DNA of 64,000 nucleotides, from assembly GCA_003864495.1 (NCBI GenBank), contig ML133365.1:1557856-1621855 (forward strand), given 5' to 3'. Every line of letters begins with the position of its first letter. Positions within the stretch are counted from its first letter, which is position 1. Under the pieces are notes generated by a model. It was not told where the DNA came from. It searched no databases and was given only the letters and a program-made list of their open reading frames with translations. This DNA is from Nemopilema nomurai. Lineage: Eukaryota; Cnidaria; Scyphozoa; Rhizostomeae; Rhizostomatidae. This document shows positions 1-10,922 of this stretch, in pieces. Position numbers and translations under genes: made by a program.

Positions 1-1107
1 TTTTTGATGTATATCCTTTACAATATTTGCTGCAATTGGCTCTCCATTGTTGTTGACATACTTGACAAAGGTTCCAGCTAGGAATGGTTCCACTGTTACA
101 GGCACGTCCTCCATCATTGAAAAATATATCTCATCATAACTAAAGATAGATCCAAATAGTTCCTTTTCTTCAATCTTCTTTTCCAAGCGATTCAAAATCC
201 CCTTAGCAGCCATATGCATCTGCACCTGCTTTCTTGTGTGTTCAACAATTGTGGTGTCCCCGAGTAGTGGTTTGATGTTTTCCCATGTTTCTGCTTGGAA
301 CTTTTTTACAACCCAAGTCCCTTTAAAAACCCCTTTGTTACTGACTGCTTTGAAAGCATTTCGAAAGCCTCCTGCTGCAAAATGTTTCCTTTCTATTTGA
401 AAATTGATTGGATCATTTTTCAGCCATACCTTTTCGATGATGCTAAAAGATTCCAGTTGCAGTGTAACATCATCACAAACTTCTGGTTGGATAAGCTTTC
501 CAGCACCAAGAAGATCTGCTATTGTTACAGATTTAGGGACAGTAACCTTCATTGGCTCAGCACTTGATGTTGCTGATAAAATTCCACTGGCATTCTTAGG
601 TTTGGAAAATGCACTTCTAGATGGCAAACTGAAAGGCATGATGCTTGAGTGGCTGACATTTTTATTGAACTCAGGGCTGAATTCATAATTTTGACGTTGA
701 TTAGTAGGCCTGTCCAGCTTTCGCACTCCATTTCCTGATGTCATAAACCGCAGTAGATAAAACTTTTTCCCGGTTACATGCTCATCTAAGGTGCAAGAAG
801 GAGCTCTGTCGCTATACAGGACATCGCAAGAGCCTATAGGAGCACCATAAAATGACTCACATGCATGCTTAATGTTTTTCAATGTCAATGAATCATAATG
901 GGTGAAGTCTACAAACTCCCTTGAATCCAGTGGCTCAAATTTTTTCAATTTCCCAGTTGGCTGCGAGTTAACTCTCTGCACAACAATACATTCAATGCCC
1001 TTCTTTGGCTTCTTGCCTTTGCCGTGGACTGCGTTGTCTGTTTGACCGATTCGTTTAGCTTCTACTTTTGCCATGAAGTTATTGTATGCATCTCTTCCAT
1101 CCGCCAT
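1..1107 (-). CDS. alpha-protein kinase, 3' end beyond the window
   Basis: An uninterrupted reading frame of 369 codons runs from an ATG at 1107 (AACATGG context) to the window edge with no stop, so the C-terminus is missing. From about residue 220 it matches the atypical alpha-kinase fold (eEF2K / myosin heavy chain kinase family): a strand ending FAAGGFR followed by AFKAV (residues 243-254), the ATP-site lysines in TWVVKK (264-269), and the signature VEPFLAGTFVKYVNNNG at 339-355. The glycine-rich GxGNxG loop and zinc-binding C-terminus expected in this family lie off the edge. Residues 1-210 are a lysine-rich, then Ser/Pro-rich region that I do not recognise. The family phosphorylates Ser/Thr in the cytosol; the substrate cannot be guessed. 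No intron is visible. This is the only gene here without stops or frameshifts and without transposon hallmarks, so I take it as a host gene. Confidence 0.85.
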   Translation of the reverse strand, partial: MADGRDAYNNFMAKVEAKRIGQTDNAVHGKGKKPKKGIECIVVQRVNSQPTGKLKKFEPLDSREFVDFTHYDSLTLKNIKHACESFYGAPIGSCDVLYSDRAPSCTLDEHVTGKKFYLLRFMTSGNGVRKLDRPTNQRQNYEFSPEFNKNVSHSSIMPFSLPSRSAFSKPKNASGILSATSSAEPMKVTVPKSVTIADLLGAGKLIQPEVCDDVTLQLESFSIIEKVWLKNDPINFQIERKHFAAGGFRNAFKAVSNKGVFKGTWVVKKFQAETWENIKPLLGDTTIVEHTRKQVQMHMAAKGILNRLEKKIEEKELFGSIFSYDEIYFSMMEDVPVTVEPFLAGTFVKYVNNNGEPIAANIVKDIHQK

Positions 1108-1162
1108 GTTTGCATGAACACGAGTTTCCGTCTGATAATTTACATGGAGTACTTCACTGATA

Positions 1163-1494
1163 GTTGATAGCCATGGGCCACGTCGTAAAAAAATAAAAAT
1201 ATATAGAATTTTTATTTTTTGAAATATTTTTTTTAATTCGAAATTATTCATTTTATTTTTTGTTGAATTAAATTTTATTTCATAAAAGAAATAAAATTTT
1301 ATTAAATGATTTAAAAAAGTTGAATAGAAAATTTTTTCAACATTTAAATTTATTTATTTTTATAATTTTGTAAAATTAAATTTTATTTCATTAAACTTTT
1401 AATTCATTTTTTATTGGATTATTCTAAAAATGATGATAGTATGAAATCAAATTTGTAAAAAAAATAATTTTTTGCGTTGATAGCCATGGGCCAC
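1163..1494. repeat. AT-rich insertion bounded by a 19-bp perfect direct repeat
   Basis: The 19-mer starting GTTGATAGCC and ending ATGGGCCAC occurs at 1163-1181 and again at 1476-1494. Between the copies lie 294 bases made almost only of A and T, with internal palindromes (AAATTTTATTTC facing GAAATAAAATTT near 1272-1300). The arrangement looks like a short insertion with a target-site duplication, just upstream of the alpha-kinase start codon. A tandem-duplication remnant is the alternative. No coding potential is seen. Confidence 0.6.
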
Positions 1495-1540
1495 CATATA
1501 CCTAGCTGTTGACAAGCTGTGTTGAAAAGAAGACACTCTT

Positions 1541-1590
1541 GCAACGGGCCGCACAAAAATGCCCTGCGGGCCGTGGGTTGCAGACCCCTG
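1541..1590 (-). mobile_element. hAT-type transposon terminus (fragment)
   Basis: Read on the minus strand from 1590 the sequence begins CAGGGGTCTGCAACCCACGG and continues with CCCGCAGGGC and GCGGCCCG. This is the typical terminal sequence of many animal hAT elements. Only one end is recognised. No transposase belongs to it and no partner end was found, so it is probably a non-autonomous relic. Confidence 0.5.
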
Positions 1591-2047
1591 TCTTAGTGCA
1601 TAGTTTCAATGAAAATAAGAATTTGGAAATTGAACACAAACAAATCATTAACATAGAGTCATTTTATTGTTATCAGTTGTGGACTTGCCCCCTCAAATCT
1701 TCTCAAAAAGGCCCTAAAATTGAAAATATACACAAATAATCCCTTTATGTTGCAACTTACTTTCCAGGACCTCCCTGGCAAGAAATTGAATACTTTAGGA
1801 ACATACAGCCTACAAGATCAATAACTACCTTAGATACAAGAAATATATTTTAGGGTAAGGTATGATAAAATGGTTTCTTAAATGCAGATATTTACTATAT
1901 GAGCACAGACCTGAAATAAACAAACTGTCAACATTATAAAACATTGATGAAAATCTTTGTATGTATAATGCATGAGTGAAAGTATAAATATAACCTTCCT
2001 ATATCTTACATAAACATATATGAACTTGTTAGCCTTTATAACATCGC
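1591..2047. other. intergenic, no gene recognised
   Basis: AT-rich non-coding sequence between the hAT terminus and the 3' end of the minus-strand YqaJ-type gene. In the other ISL2EU-type elements of this window a transposase gene would sit here facing the YqaJ gene, but no DDE or THAP motif is visible, so the partner is lost. Confidence 0.4.
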
Positions 2048-3250
2048 TTAATCCTTATGACTTACAACTCTTTTGCAACTCGTTTTGCCGGCACAGATAC
2101 AATGACACCATATTTTGCAAATCTCACACTGTTCAGTTTCATTGTTGTCTCCACTCTCAAATTCATCAGGTTGCAAGCAAGCTTTCTTGCAAATAAAACA
2201 AAAACATAATGCCCTTAAACCCAAAAGCATCCTTTGAACATAACCTTTAAAAATATAACTAGTGTAGATATTATATCTTGCCACAAATGTTGATCAAAAT
2301 ATATTTTCTCCATTAATGGTTGACGTTTCAATGTCCAAACCACATAAAAAGTTGTTTGATGTCCTGTCACTGCAATTTGGTCAATGACTTGTGACTTCGT
2401 TTTAATTGAATTTGTCCATCACATTTTTCAAGAAAATCAGTCTGCCCAAAACCCTCTTCTATTGTGAGATCTTTGATTGAGTATGGGCACTTGTACTCAA
2501 CACAAGAACAACCACACCAGGAGCATGAAAATATGTTGCCTGGAGTTCATTTTGGGATTTGTGTGTACTTTCGCCAAGCTTGTAAATAGCGCTTTACTAG
2601 CATCTCTTTCGCGCAGTCTTCCCCACGTGATTGCTGGGATGTTGCCCAAGTCATTAGGCTCAATTAATTGGACCAAAAGGGGCGTTACCTTTGTTTTCAC
2701 TTCTTTGCTTCTTTGACGTAACAGTGTGTTGACTTTAGTGTAGACCGTGTGGAAATTAGAAGCAGTTATTCTTCCTTGCCTCTGCTTTAACCACATTGAC
2801 TGGTTCCTTGTAGCCTTTATGCTATTATCGTTAAATGACAAGCACTGTGGAAAAGAGCTAGCAAGTTCACATTCCTCTCTAGAATTGGAGGTAGATAAAA
2901 CTTTGTCAGCTATCTCTTTCAATGTTGGAGGGGCATCTTCCTCTAAGGGAGGTGAATTTGTGATATTCAGCACTGCATCAGGCAGTGTCTTACGAACAGA
3001 ACTTAGGAAAACATTTTTTTCTTCTTCAGAGGTATTTCTCATGGCCAGAGGTCTGGCAACAAATTCTTGTTTCAAGGTACCATTGAGGGACTGTTTAGAT
3101 GTTGACCTTTCAAGTTTATGTGCTTGTAAGTTCGTATCTTTAATTTTTGTAGGCCTTATATCCTTCTTGGTGGATAAATTCCATAAGCAAGCCACATCAG
3201 TTCATGATGGGTTTGTTAAGCCATGCTGGTTTGCATATTTAACTTTCTAA
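2048..3250 (-). pseudogene. SWIM-YqaJ-PHD transposon gene, C-terminal two thirds
   Basis: Reading down from 3250 one meets the end of a SWIM-type region (CLWNLSTKK), then a YqaJ-family nuclease. The motif WLKQRQGRITAS with ITWGRLRERDASKAL is at about 2600-2790, and VEYKCPYS (the E-x-K active-site strand), YKRSHK-like and FYVVWTLK motifs follow in shifted frames near 2290-2490. A cysteine cluster at the end (CFICKKAC, then CEICKIWCHCIC, 2060-2200) resembles a PHD finger. At least three frame changes and a stop break it. YqaJ proteins are PD-(D/E)XK-type nucleases, and ISL2EU transposons are known to carry one as a second gene. The N-terminal exon of the same gene is at 6640-7170; repeats now separate the two pieces. 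Confidence 0.75.
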
Positions 3251-3404
3251 AGTACAGCAATAATGTAAATCCTCGAATTGGCCCCCCCCCATCGAATAAA
3301 CCCCCACCCTAAAACTACAAACTTTAAATAAGTCCTCCCTTTCGAATAAGACCCCCCTCGGTTTGTAGATTTTTTACTTCTGAGATTGCCTTTGGCATTT
3401 TAGT

Positions 3405-4625
3405 GAATTAATAGCCCCCAAAACCCCGCTGCGCAGGCTAAACCCCTTCTGTGGAAAAGGAATTGCCCCTTAAAACTACCCTATAAACAAAATAGACATG
3501 TTAGCCTCGGCAAGACAAGAGCCTCGCATCGAGAGCAAAAATGACGTAATGCACAGCCACGCACCGCACACTTGAAACGAAAGTTGTCAACGACAAAATG
3601 ACTCGCCATCCTTCGCGTGCATCACTCGCACTCCTGTGACAATCGCTAGGACGGGGTTCGCAAAAGATGAAGGGATAAGGCTCCCCCGTCCTAGCGATTG
3701 TCTTCTGTTTCACCAATATATTGTTTATCCATGGTGAGAGTTTTCTCCAAAGTTTTACTGGAATATATTCTATTAGAGTGACAGGGTTTATCGTGAACCT
3801 AAATATCAAATGATTTTAATCACGCACAGCCATCGATTTCATTTACATAACCTTATGCATATTTTTATTTGAAACGCATATTTTTGTCAGTAAATATTTG
3901 GGCGAGCACGCTCGGAGGGGGCGTTTGGAGTGATTCGTTTTTAAAGTCACTTTTAGCTTCACCGCTCTACATTTTTCAACTTTGCGCGGCAAAAGCAGTT
4001 GTAAATGGTTTCAGAACCAAGTTGAGATTTAGAGTCGACTTCGGTTACTTGCACATGCAAGATCGAGTGCACGTCCCATTGCAGTTTGACGGTATCCAGA
4101 GGCGGCAATCAATCAAATTGACAACTCGTTAATGTTAACACCCCTCAAGGAACCTTGTTCCAGTGAGCCAAGCGACCTCCGCATGAAACAAACAACACTA
4201 CATGACACCTTCCTACTTGCCAAGTCCGAAGCCACACTAAAAACTTGCTTCGTTAGCCGTTTTGGAAAATATTGGGGGTAGATTACACTGCCAATGTTTT
4301 TCTCAAAGTTTTAGAAAATGTGGGCGGATTAAGCTTAGAATAGTTTGAGGGTTACCCTGTCAATTCTCCATCGAAGAACAGTTGACCACAAAAAAAATCT
4401 CCATGTTTTAGCTGATCAACCTGAAGTGAAGCAAGTTTAAAATGCTTTATTTTAAGACCTTTTCGACGTCTAAATTGATTCCTATGTTGCCCCTTGATCG
4501 GCTTCGACTCTACTTGAACAATTTACGACTGGCGAAACGTCGAAATCAGCTAAATTCGACCGTGCGAAGCCTGCCCTTTAGTTTTCGCAAAGTATATAAT
4601 GAAAAATCACTGCCGATCCTAGATA
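3405..4625. repeat. dispersed repeat family R1, copy a
   Basis: About 1.2 kb that is clearly homologous, in the same orientation, to 50570-51577. Shared landmarks are the segments around 'aagacaagagcctcgcatcga' (3507 and 50673), 'aatatttgggcgagcacg' (3894 and 50893), the acgtcccatt block (4072 and 51081) and the aagcctgcccttta block (4566 and 51529). Copy a carries extra sequence, including the hairpin at 3638-3702. Short ORFs inside it are not conserved between the copies, so it is non-coding. The class is unknown. Confidence 0.75.
3638..3702. repeat. 19-bp perfect inverted repeat (hairpin) inside R1 copy a
   Basis: The arm GACAATCGCTAGGACGGGG at 3638-3656 is exactly complementary to 3684-3702, with a 27-base spacer. 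The R1 copy at 50570-51577 lacks this block, so it was inserted into copy a or lost from copy b. Confidence 0.8.
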
Positions 4626-4864
4626 TTTTTTTAGACAAAAACTGAAAAACCTCGTCAATCCAATCGATTTTAGTTTAAATGACTACGGGGGCTCTGCCAT
4701 GCCGAAAAGCGACCCCTTGGCCAACACACAAACATAAAAATTGCCCCGTAATTAATTTTTATGCCATGACCCTGCAAGCAAGGAAAACTCGTTAGAAGCG
4801 AGGTCTGCCAAAAACGCAATCGTAAAAGGCCACAAAATAGCAGCAGTCACTGATTTTAGAATGC

Positions 4865-5600
4865 ATCAAACATGTTGTTTACTGCCAAAGCTATTTAGAG
4901 CAATTTAGAATGAAAAACGCCCTCGAGGCCTGGCGGAAGGAGTCAACAGGACAAACAGCCAGGTGCGAAAATCTAGCAAAAAACCCAAATTCTTCGAAAA
5001 AAGAACCAGAAAAACAACGAAAACGACAAACTTGAAGCAACACAACAAACTTACTTTGATTCGATTTGGAGGGCACGAAGTTTTCAGCATTTTGAAGTCA
5101 GCGAGAGGGCGTACCTGCCGTTCCCCACGTTGCTGGTACCGCGAGTTTCGGCTCGATTTCTCTCTAAAAAAGGAAAAAAGCCAGAAATCAAACCTCCCGT
5201 AACATCATTAAAGAAGTTAATCGATTGATTATCAGAAATTTCCCTGAAAGCAAGCTATCTAGGTATTTAGAGCAATTTAGAGTGAAAAACGCCCTCGGGG
5301 CATGCGGAAGGAGGTCAACAGGTCAACGGCCAGGTGCAAAACCACGCACAAAAGCTAGTTTCTCGAGAGAAAAACCAGAAAAACGCGACAGCAAAGCAAC
5401 AAAACAAACTTACTTTGATTCATTTTGAGCGCACGAAGTTTTCAGCATTTTGAAGCCAGCGAGAGGGCCAGGGGGGCGTGCCTGCAGTTTCTCACGAATT
5501 TTGCTGCTGCTACCGCGAGTTTCGCTCGATTTCTCTCTAAAAAAGAAAATCCAACAAAATCAAATCTCATTTAGCATCATTTTAAGTAAGCAATCAATTC
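4865..5600. repeat. two diverged tandem copies of a ~370-bp unit
   Basis: The segments 4890-5210 and 5265-5590 align along their length. Both contain 'tatttagagcaatttaga' with 'gtgaaaaacgccctcg' or its one-base variant, 'gcacgaagttttcagcattt', a 'taccgcgagtttcg' block and 'tcgatttctctctaaaaaa'. A third degraded piece may run to 5770. Several overlapping short ORFs on both strands are by-products of the composition and do not resemble proteins. The class of repeat is unknown. Confidence 0.7.
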
Positions 5601-5769
5601 AGCAGAAAACATCTCGAAAGAAGCAAGCTCGTGGATAGCAAATTTTTCGAGGCGGATGGAAGCTACCCCAGCGTGGGGTGCATTGGAAAAATCGTCAAAA
5701 AGCACGGAAATTTAGTTTAGCATCATTAGGAATATCATCAGATCGAAAGAAGAAACGAAAAGTACTTAC

Positions 5770-6600
5770 TTAAGGCAGCTTTCCACGGCGAAATTCCCAA
5801 AAAACGCAGCAGCACAGTGCACGACCACTACCGGTAATAATGAGCACGTCCAATCCAAACGGGTAGCAAGCACGAAATGACCCCTGCCCTGTCCCGAGCA
5901 CGCTGTTGTTCTCTACTACCGATCTACGCCTCGGTGCTCTGCTGCGACACGTCACTCACGTCGGCAACTTGCATTTCGATTGGCGGAAGAGGACTCTCTT
6001 TTGTCCCCAAACAATGGAGGGCTGCAGAGCGAGACACGTGACCGGGGCAAGCTCGGTCGATCGAGGGCAAGAAAATTTTCTCCCTTCGGCCTGGAAATGG
6101 CGAATCGAAGCAAAAACACGGCGAATTTCGAAAAAAACGCTTGCGAATTTTGGGGAAAAAACCAGACATCTAAAAAGAGGCACTCTTGGCGAACCGTACC
6201 GCTAGGAAAGGGGGAACGTGGCACGAACCGTTCGGGAGCCAGAGCTCGGAGAAGGCGGACGACAGGCGAGCGGCGCTCAGAAACATGGCAACTAAAAATA
6301 GTGAAAATTTTGGAAAAAAAACCAGCCACGATCGAAGACGAATGCTTGCTGAAGCAAGGGGTAAAAAAACGGGGAGAGCTGGTCGAACGGTGGGGGCAGG
6401 AGGGCGTCGAGAAGGCGGTCGAAACGACCCTCTCTCGGAAAAGATGGCGATTTTCTCAAAAATGGCGCACGCTTTTCGGGAAAAAACCTCAAACGATATC
6501 GTAGGAAGGACACGGGAAGAAGCTGGAAAAAGAATTTTCGAAATCGGACCAGCCGTTTAGGAGCCTTTTCCCGTCAATTTGGTAGAGGTCGAGAACAAAA
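5770..6600. other. GC-rich non-coding block with recurring A-tract motif
   Basis: This stretch is much richer in G and C than its surroundings. It repeats a motif of the form gaattttggggaaaaaacc: near 6120, 6143, 6302 and 6470, each followed by a similar spacer (ccagacatc or ccagccacg). Several ORFs overlap on both strands in all frames, the mark of base composition and not of a gene. It could be a degraded satellite, a promoter-like CpG-rich region or the end of an unknown element. I see no protein similarity. Confidence 0.4.
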
Positions 6601-6639
6601 GATTGTTGCTAGGCGACGTTGAAATTTTAGTATAGGTAG

Positions 6640-7170
6640 ATAATTTACACATAGGATGATATCTCCTGTAGGTTTACAAGCAACCCAGACTTTATGTGAT
6701 TGTGCTTTTATTTATGTTGATGGAGTTACTGAGGAAAACAATATGATGCTCCCAGTTGGTGTTGTCGAAGACACAACTTCATGAACAAAACCACTTTTGA
6801 ATTGTGAGTATGCTTTCCTGACCAATGTATTCTGTTGAAAATGCCTTTTTTCTAATATGTAGGAAAATATGTTTCCAATATCAACTTTTGGCCACCTGGT
6901 CAAGTCAGTGTTCCATTCTTTGATCTCTAAAGGATCTTGTTGAATGTCAAACGATTTTAGCAGTATGGTGTATTCATGCCGTAATGCTTTTGCCAAGTCT
7001 TCTGCAGACTCTTTAATAGGGATTTTTTGTTCAAATGCTACTAGAGCACGCACGGCTAGATCGGAATGTGTTCCACTAACAGGAATAGCTCTTTGTTGAA
7101 GATAGAACTTGAGTTCGCCACAAGATAGCTCAAGAAAATCCTCAAGGTGCTTTGTCTCCGGGTTTTCCAT
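6640..7170 (-). pseudogene. SAP-type N-terminal exon of a SWIM-YqaJ transposon gene
   Basis: The frame starts at an ATG at 7170. It encodes a SAP-like helix pair (LEDFLELSCGELKFYLQQR with IPVSGTHSDLAVRALVAFE), a linker with W-N-x-D-L-x-x-W-P, and the segment RKAYSQFKSGFVHEV that in this family precedes the SWIM finger. An in-frame TAA at about 6712 interrupts it before VWVACKPTGDIILC, and a splice donor-like GTGTAAAT follows. SAP modules bind AT-rich DNA. The same order of parts is seen in the YqaJ genes at 12578 and 39146, so this is most likely the 5' exon of the gene whose C-terminal part is at 2048-3250. Confidence 0.65.
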
Positions 7171-8349
7171 GCTGAATTCTTTGCTAATTTGCGTATCTGA
7201 GTCACTTTCCGAATAAGAAATTCTCAAACTAATAAAAAACGAACCACATTAATCAAACAAATCATCGTAACATGAAACCAAAAACGAAGCAACAAGAGGA
7301 AGCATATCACAAATCACTGTAGCATATCTACCATTTTGAACGGAGCAATGTCCTGATTACCCATGATGCATCGTCAAGCGCGAAGATAACATTCATCTTA
7401 TTACAAATTCTAGTGTTGTTTCTATACCTACACAAAACGTAGGTATAAATAAGGAGGGACCTCGATTGTTTATTTCGAATGAACGGGAGCAGATTTCCTC
7501 AACTTCATCCCTGTTACTAAAGTTCAAACTGGCATTGAGTACGTTTAAGAACAGGTAATATTTGTAGATCCAGATGAAAATCCTAACAACAAGACAAAAA
7601 TTAAATTTTCATTTCCGCAAGAAAATTCTTTATTTATTCATCCAAGAACAATTTAATTTCATTTCGAAACTCAATTCTTTCACGAGAATACACCTTACAC
7701 TGACGCATCACCCGGATTGAGCAATGTAACTTTTGCTAATAATTTGGCTGCAAGTTTATTCCATAGTGTTGTTGTATCACTCAACAGGCAAGATAAAAAA
7801 GAAAAGGTTCTAAACTACGCCTACGTAGATAACCTGGAAACACTTCTAATATTCAACGCAAAGATTCAATGAGAAAAAATACTCAATGCCTCTATTTAAT
7901 ATGAAATGTTGTTATATGAAATACGACCTAAACGATAGTTTGGCTGGTCACAATTCGAAAACACCTTTAATGAATCGTTTTACAATAGGTAGTTGTCCAA
8001 ATGGGACATTACCGTTTCCAGGGCATAACAACGATGATAATACGCTAGCAGTAATAATGGTACTACATGACAACCCAGAGTGGAACATATCTGAAAGAAA
8101 TTGCATTGCAGAAGGCAAAGGGGCTGACACACAATCATATTCCCTTTTTTTACAAAACTCAAACCACTTTTTTGCAAATGATTGATTTTCGACTTAGTAC
8201 TCTCTAGCCAAGAGCCTGAAATTATGTTGTTGTAATCTTGTTTTAATTCGATAATTTTTACATATAGCTAACAATATAAACATAATTTAAATATATACAA
8301 ATTAACTAATCAAAATCGAATATACAGAACAAATAAACAAAATTAATAT
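7171..8349. other. intergenic, nothing recognised
   Basis: About 1.2 kb of AT-rich DNA with only short, unrelated ORFs on both strands. No conserved motif, repeat or splice pattern was identified. It separates the SAP exon from the 3' end of the LINE whose RT domain lies at 10923-12427. Confidence 0.4.
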
Positions 8350-8463
8350 TTTCTAAATAATACAATTAAGTTGGTAGGCAAGCACAAGCACTACATTTGC
8401 TGTTGGGACCGTCCCATTTTTTTATTAAAACCTTAAAACTTTAACGATTTTCTGCCGATTTTA
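8350..8463 (-). mobile_element. C-terminal end of LINE L1, displaced by a nested LINE
   Basis: The minus strand from 8463 reads ELKSAENR, a stop, then SFKVLIKKWDGP followed by a CSACAC cysteine end. This is the usual tail of a CR1/L2-like reverse transcriptase ORF (helix, FK..LK, then W-G-P and a cysteine cluster). Across the insertion at 8464-10922 it joins in frame to PQIWNGI at 10923-10960. The 3' UTR probably continues below 8350. Confidence 0.65.
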
Positions 8464-10922
8464 GTTCATTCAGTAGGCCATCATCCAAGTCTATGCCCCC
8501 ATGAATACCTATGATGAAGAGATCATAACTGCTTTTTACGAGAAACTGCAGTCCACCATCGATGACATTAAAGCCAAAGAAACTTACATTGTCATGGGAG
8601 ACTTCAGTGCCAAAGTTGGAGAAGGTAAAGACCGCGGTGCCGGTATCGGACGCTATGTTCTTGGCACCCAGAATGAAAGTGGGCAGAAATTAGCTGACTT
8701 CTGCACTGCAAACAATCTTGTCATAATAAACACCCAACTTGAACACCACAATCGCCAACGCTACACGTGGATCTCTCCTGATTCACAAACGAGAAATCAG
8801 ATTGACTACATCATTTTATCCAAAACGAAGCGCAGCTGTATCCTCGATGCACGTACTAGGGCAAGTGCTGACTGCGACTCAGATCACAAGCTGGTAGCAG
8901 CGAAATTCTGCATGAAAGTCCAACACCTCAAGAGAAGGAAACCACCAATTCGCTTCAACACATCAACAAATTGGAAGACCTAACCGTGCGTGCTCAATTT
9001 GAAGACGAAACCAACCAAGACTTTGCATCTCTACGTTAAGTAAATGACCCAGACGAGTCATTGCAGCAATACGTGAATACTATCAAAGACACAGCCAACA
9101 GAGTCTTGGGACCAGCGGATAAGCGAAGACAAGCTGACACTTGGGTAGACGGTGAAACTTTTGGACTTATTCAAGACAGAAGAGATGCTCGACAAATTAC
9201 TAACAACAAGCAAATCATTAAAGAACTTATCAAGAAAAGCTTACGGAGAGACAAAAAGACCTGGCTAGAACAACAGTGCGCCGAAATCGATGCCGAAAAG
9301 GAAAACAGAGTGTTATCAACAATAAGAATGGAGATGCGCTCACTGATCAAACGACAGTTCTGAATCGGTGGCAAGTATGGTAAGGAACTGTTCAACAGGC
9401 CAGAAGGAGAAGATTCCAATCTCTCAGAAGTACCCATCACCATTGAGAAAGAACCAGCCCCACTTCTCTCAGAAGTCCAAAATGCCATTAAAAGACTTAA
9501 AAATGGAAAGTCAACCGGTCTGGATGGCATCCCAGCAGAGATCATAAAGTGTTCCGGAGACTTGGCAATGAAAGCTTTACACTCTCTTTGCGTCCAGATC
9601 TGGAACTCCGAACAGTTGCCAAAAGCATAGAAAGAGCAAGAGTTTGTTGTCCTTCACAAGGCGGGCAGCACGAAAGACTGTGGCAACTATCGCACTATTA
9701 CTCTCATTCCTCACGCCAGCAAAATCAAGCTCAACATCCTGCTTGACCGCATGAAAAGAAAAATCGAAAATGAACTTCCAGACGAACAAGACGGTTTCCG
9801 AGCCAAAAGAGGCACCGCTAACATGCTTGCTATACTCCAGTCTGTAATCGAGAAAGTGAATGACATGTCCAATGGTGTCATCATAGCTTTTACAGTAAAG
9901 CGTTCGACAGCGTAAGCTTGCTGAAGTCGCTCTATGACAACCAAACTGCCAAGATTCGCTGGAATGGTGAACATACAGAAGATTTTCAGATCGGGAAAGG
10001 CGTGCGCCAAGGATGCATCCTATCGCCGCATCTGTTTAGTATGTACAATGAACAGCTTATGAGAGAAGCAGAGATCAAAGACCTCGGCATCAAGATTGGT
10101 GGAAAGCGACTTAACAACGCCAGATACGCTGATGACACAGCTCTGATTGCATCAAACCAGGAAGAAATGCAAGAAATGATAAAGAGAGCCAACAACGCTG
10201 GACAGAAATGGTTTTTGAAGCTAAATGCCAAGAAAACGAAAGTAATGAAGATTGGAACGGAACTTAACTTAGATGGAAGACCTCAAGTTGATGGCGAAAA
10301 CATCGAACAAGTGGGCCAGTTTAAGTATCTCGAATCAATCAAGACGAACGACAGAAACTGCCTGGTGGACGTGAGAACGAGAATCGGTATGGCAAAAGCA
10401 AAAAGGCGTGAGCTAACCTGTATCTGAAAGAACCGCTCCTTACCAACAGAACTGAAAGTTAGATTAGTGAAAGTCCTGATCTGGCCAATAATCTCCTACG
10501 ACGCCGAAGGATGGACGCTGAGAGCAAAGGAAGAAAAGTACTTCAACGCAGCAGAGGTATGGCTTTGGAGGAGACTGCTACAAGTTAGCTACAAGGAACA
10601 CAGAACGAACGCCAGCATCTTCGAAGAAGTGAAAAACAAACCATCCTCTTTGCTGCAGCACATTCACAAACGGAAACTGTCTTTCCACGGCCACCAATAT
10701 CGAGAGGGTGGCTGCGACCTCACAAAGGCAATTCTCCAGGGAAAGATGGAAGGCAAGAGGCGGAAGGGAAGGCTGAAAACGCAGTATCTAGACAACATCA
10801 ATAGCTGGTCTGGGTTGTGCATGGATCAAGTCAACATGAAAACGCGCGACCGCAAGGCGTGGCAGGCCATATCCAATCGGGTCGGCTGAGGCTCAGAAAT
10901 GAGCATGCCGTCATCATCATCA
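8464..10922 (+). pseudogene. RTE-like LINE, 5'-truncated, with endonuclease and reverse transcriptase
   Basis: The sequence enters inside an AP-type endonuclease (IIQVYAPMNTYDEE, then YIVMGDFSAKVG, NQIDYII and the SDHK catalytic motif near 8880), of the 'craniofacial development protein 2-like' LINE type. The reverse transcriptase follows: NGKSTGLDGIPAEI at 9505, YSKAFDSV at 9890, RQGCILSPHLF at 10006, the catalytic ARYADDTALI at 10120, then the C-terminal region to a stop at 10888. Stops and frameshifts at about 8982, 9363, 9630, 9900 and 10427 kill it. The 3' end carries a short (ATC)n tail at 10910-10922. Lack of the 5' half of the endonuclease is the usual 5' truncation. It sits inside LINE L1 in opposite orientation. 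Confidence 0.85.

Noticed and set aside
5906..6560. Several overlapping ORFs of 75-174 codons on both strands
   Set aside because: They overlap in many frames within a GC-rich block, are rich in Arg/Lys/Ser and match no family. They arise from few stop codons in GC-rich sequence.
7886..8185. ORF of 99 codons on plus
   Set aside because: No similarity, no splice or transposon context, and an overlapping antisense ORF of similar length. Probably chance.
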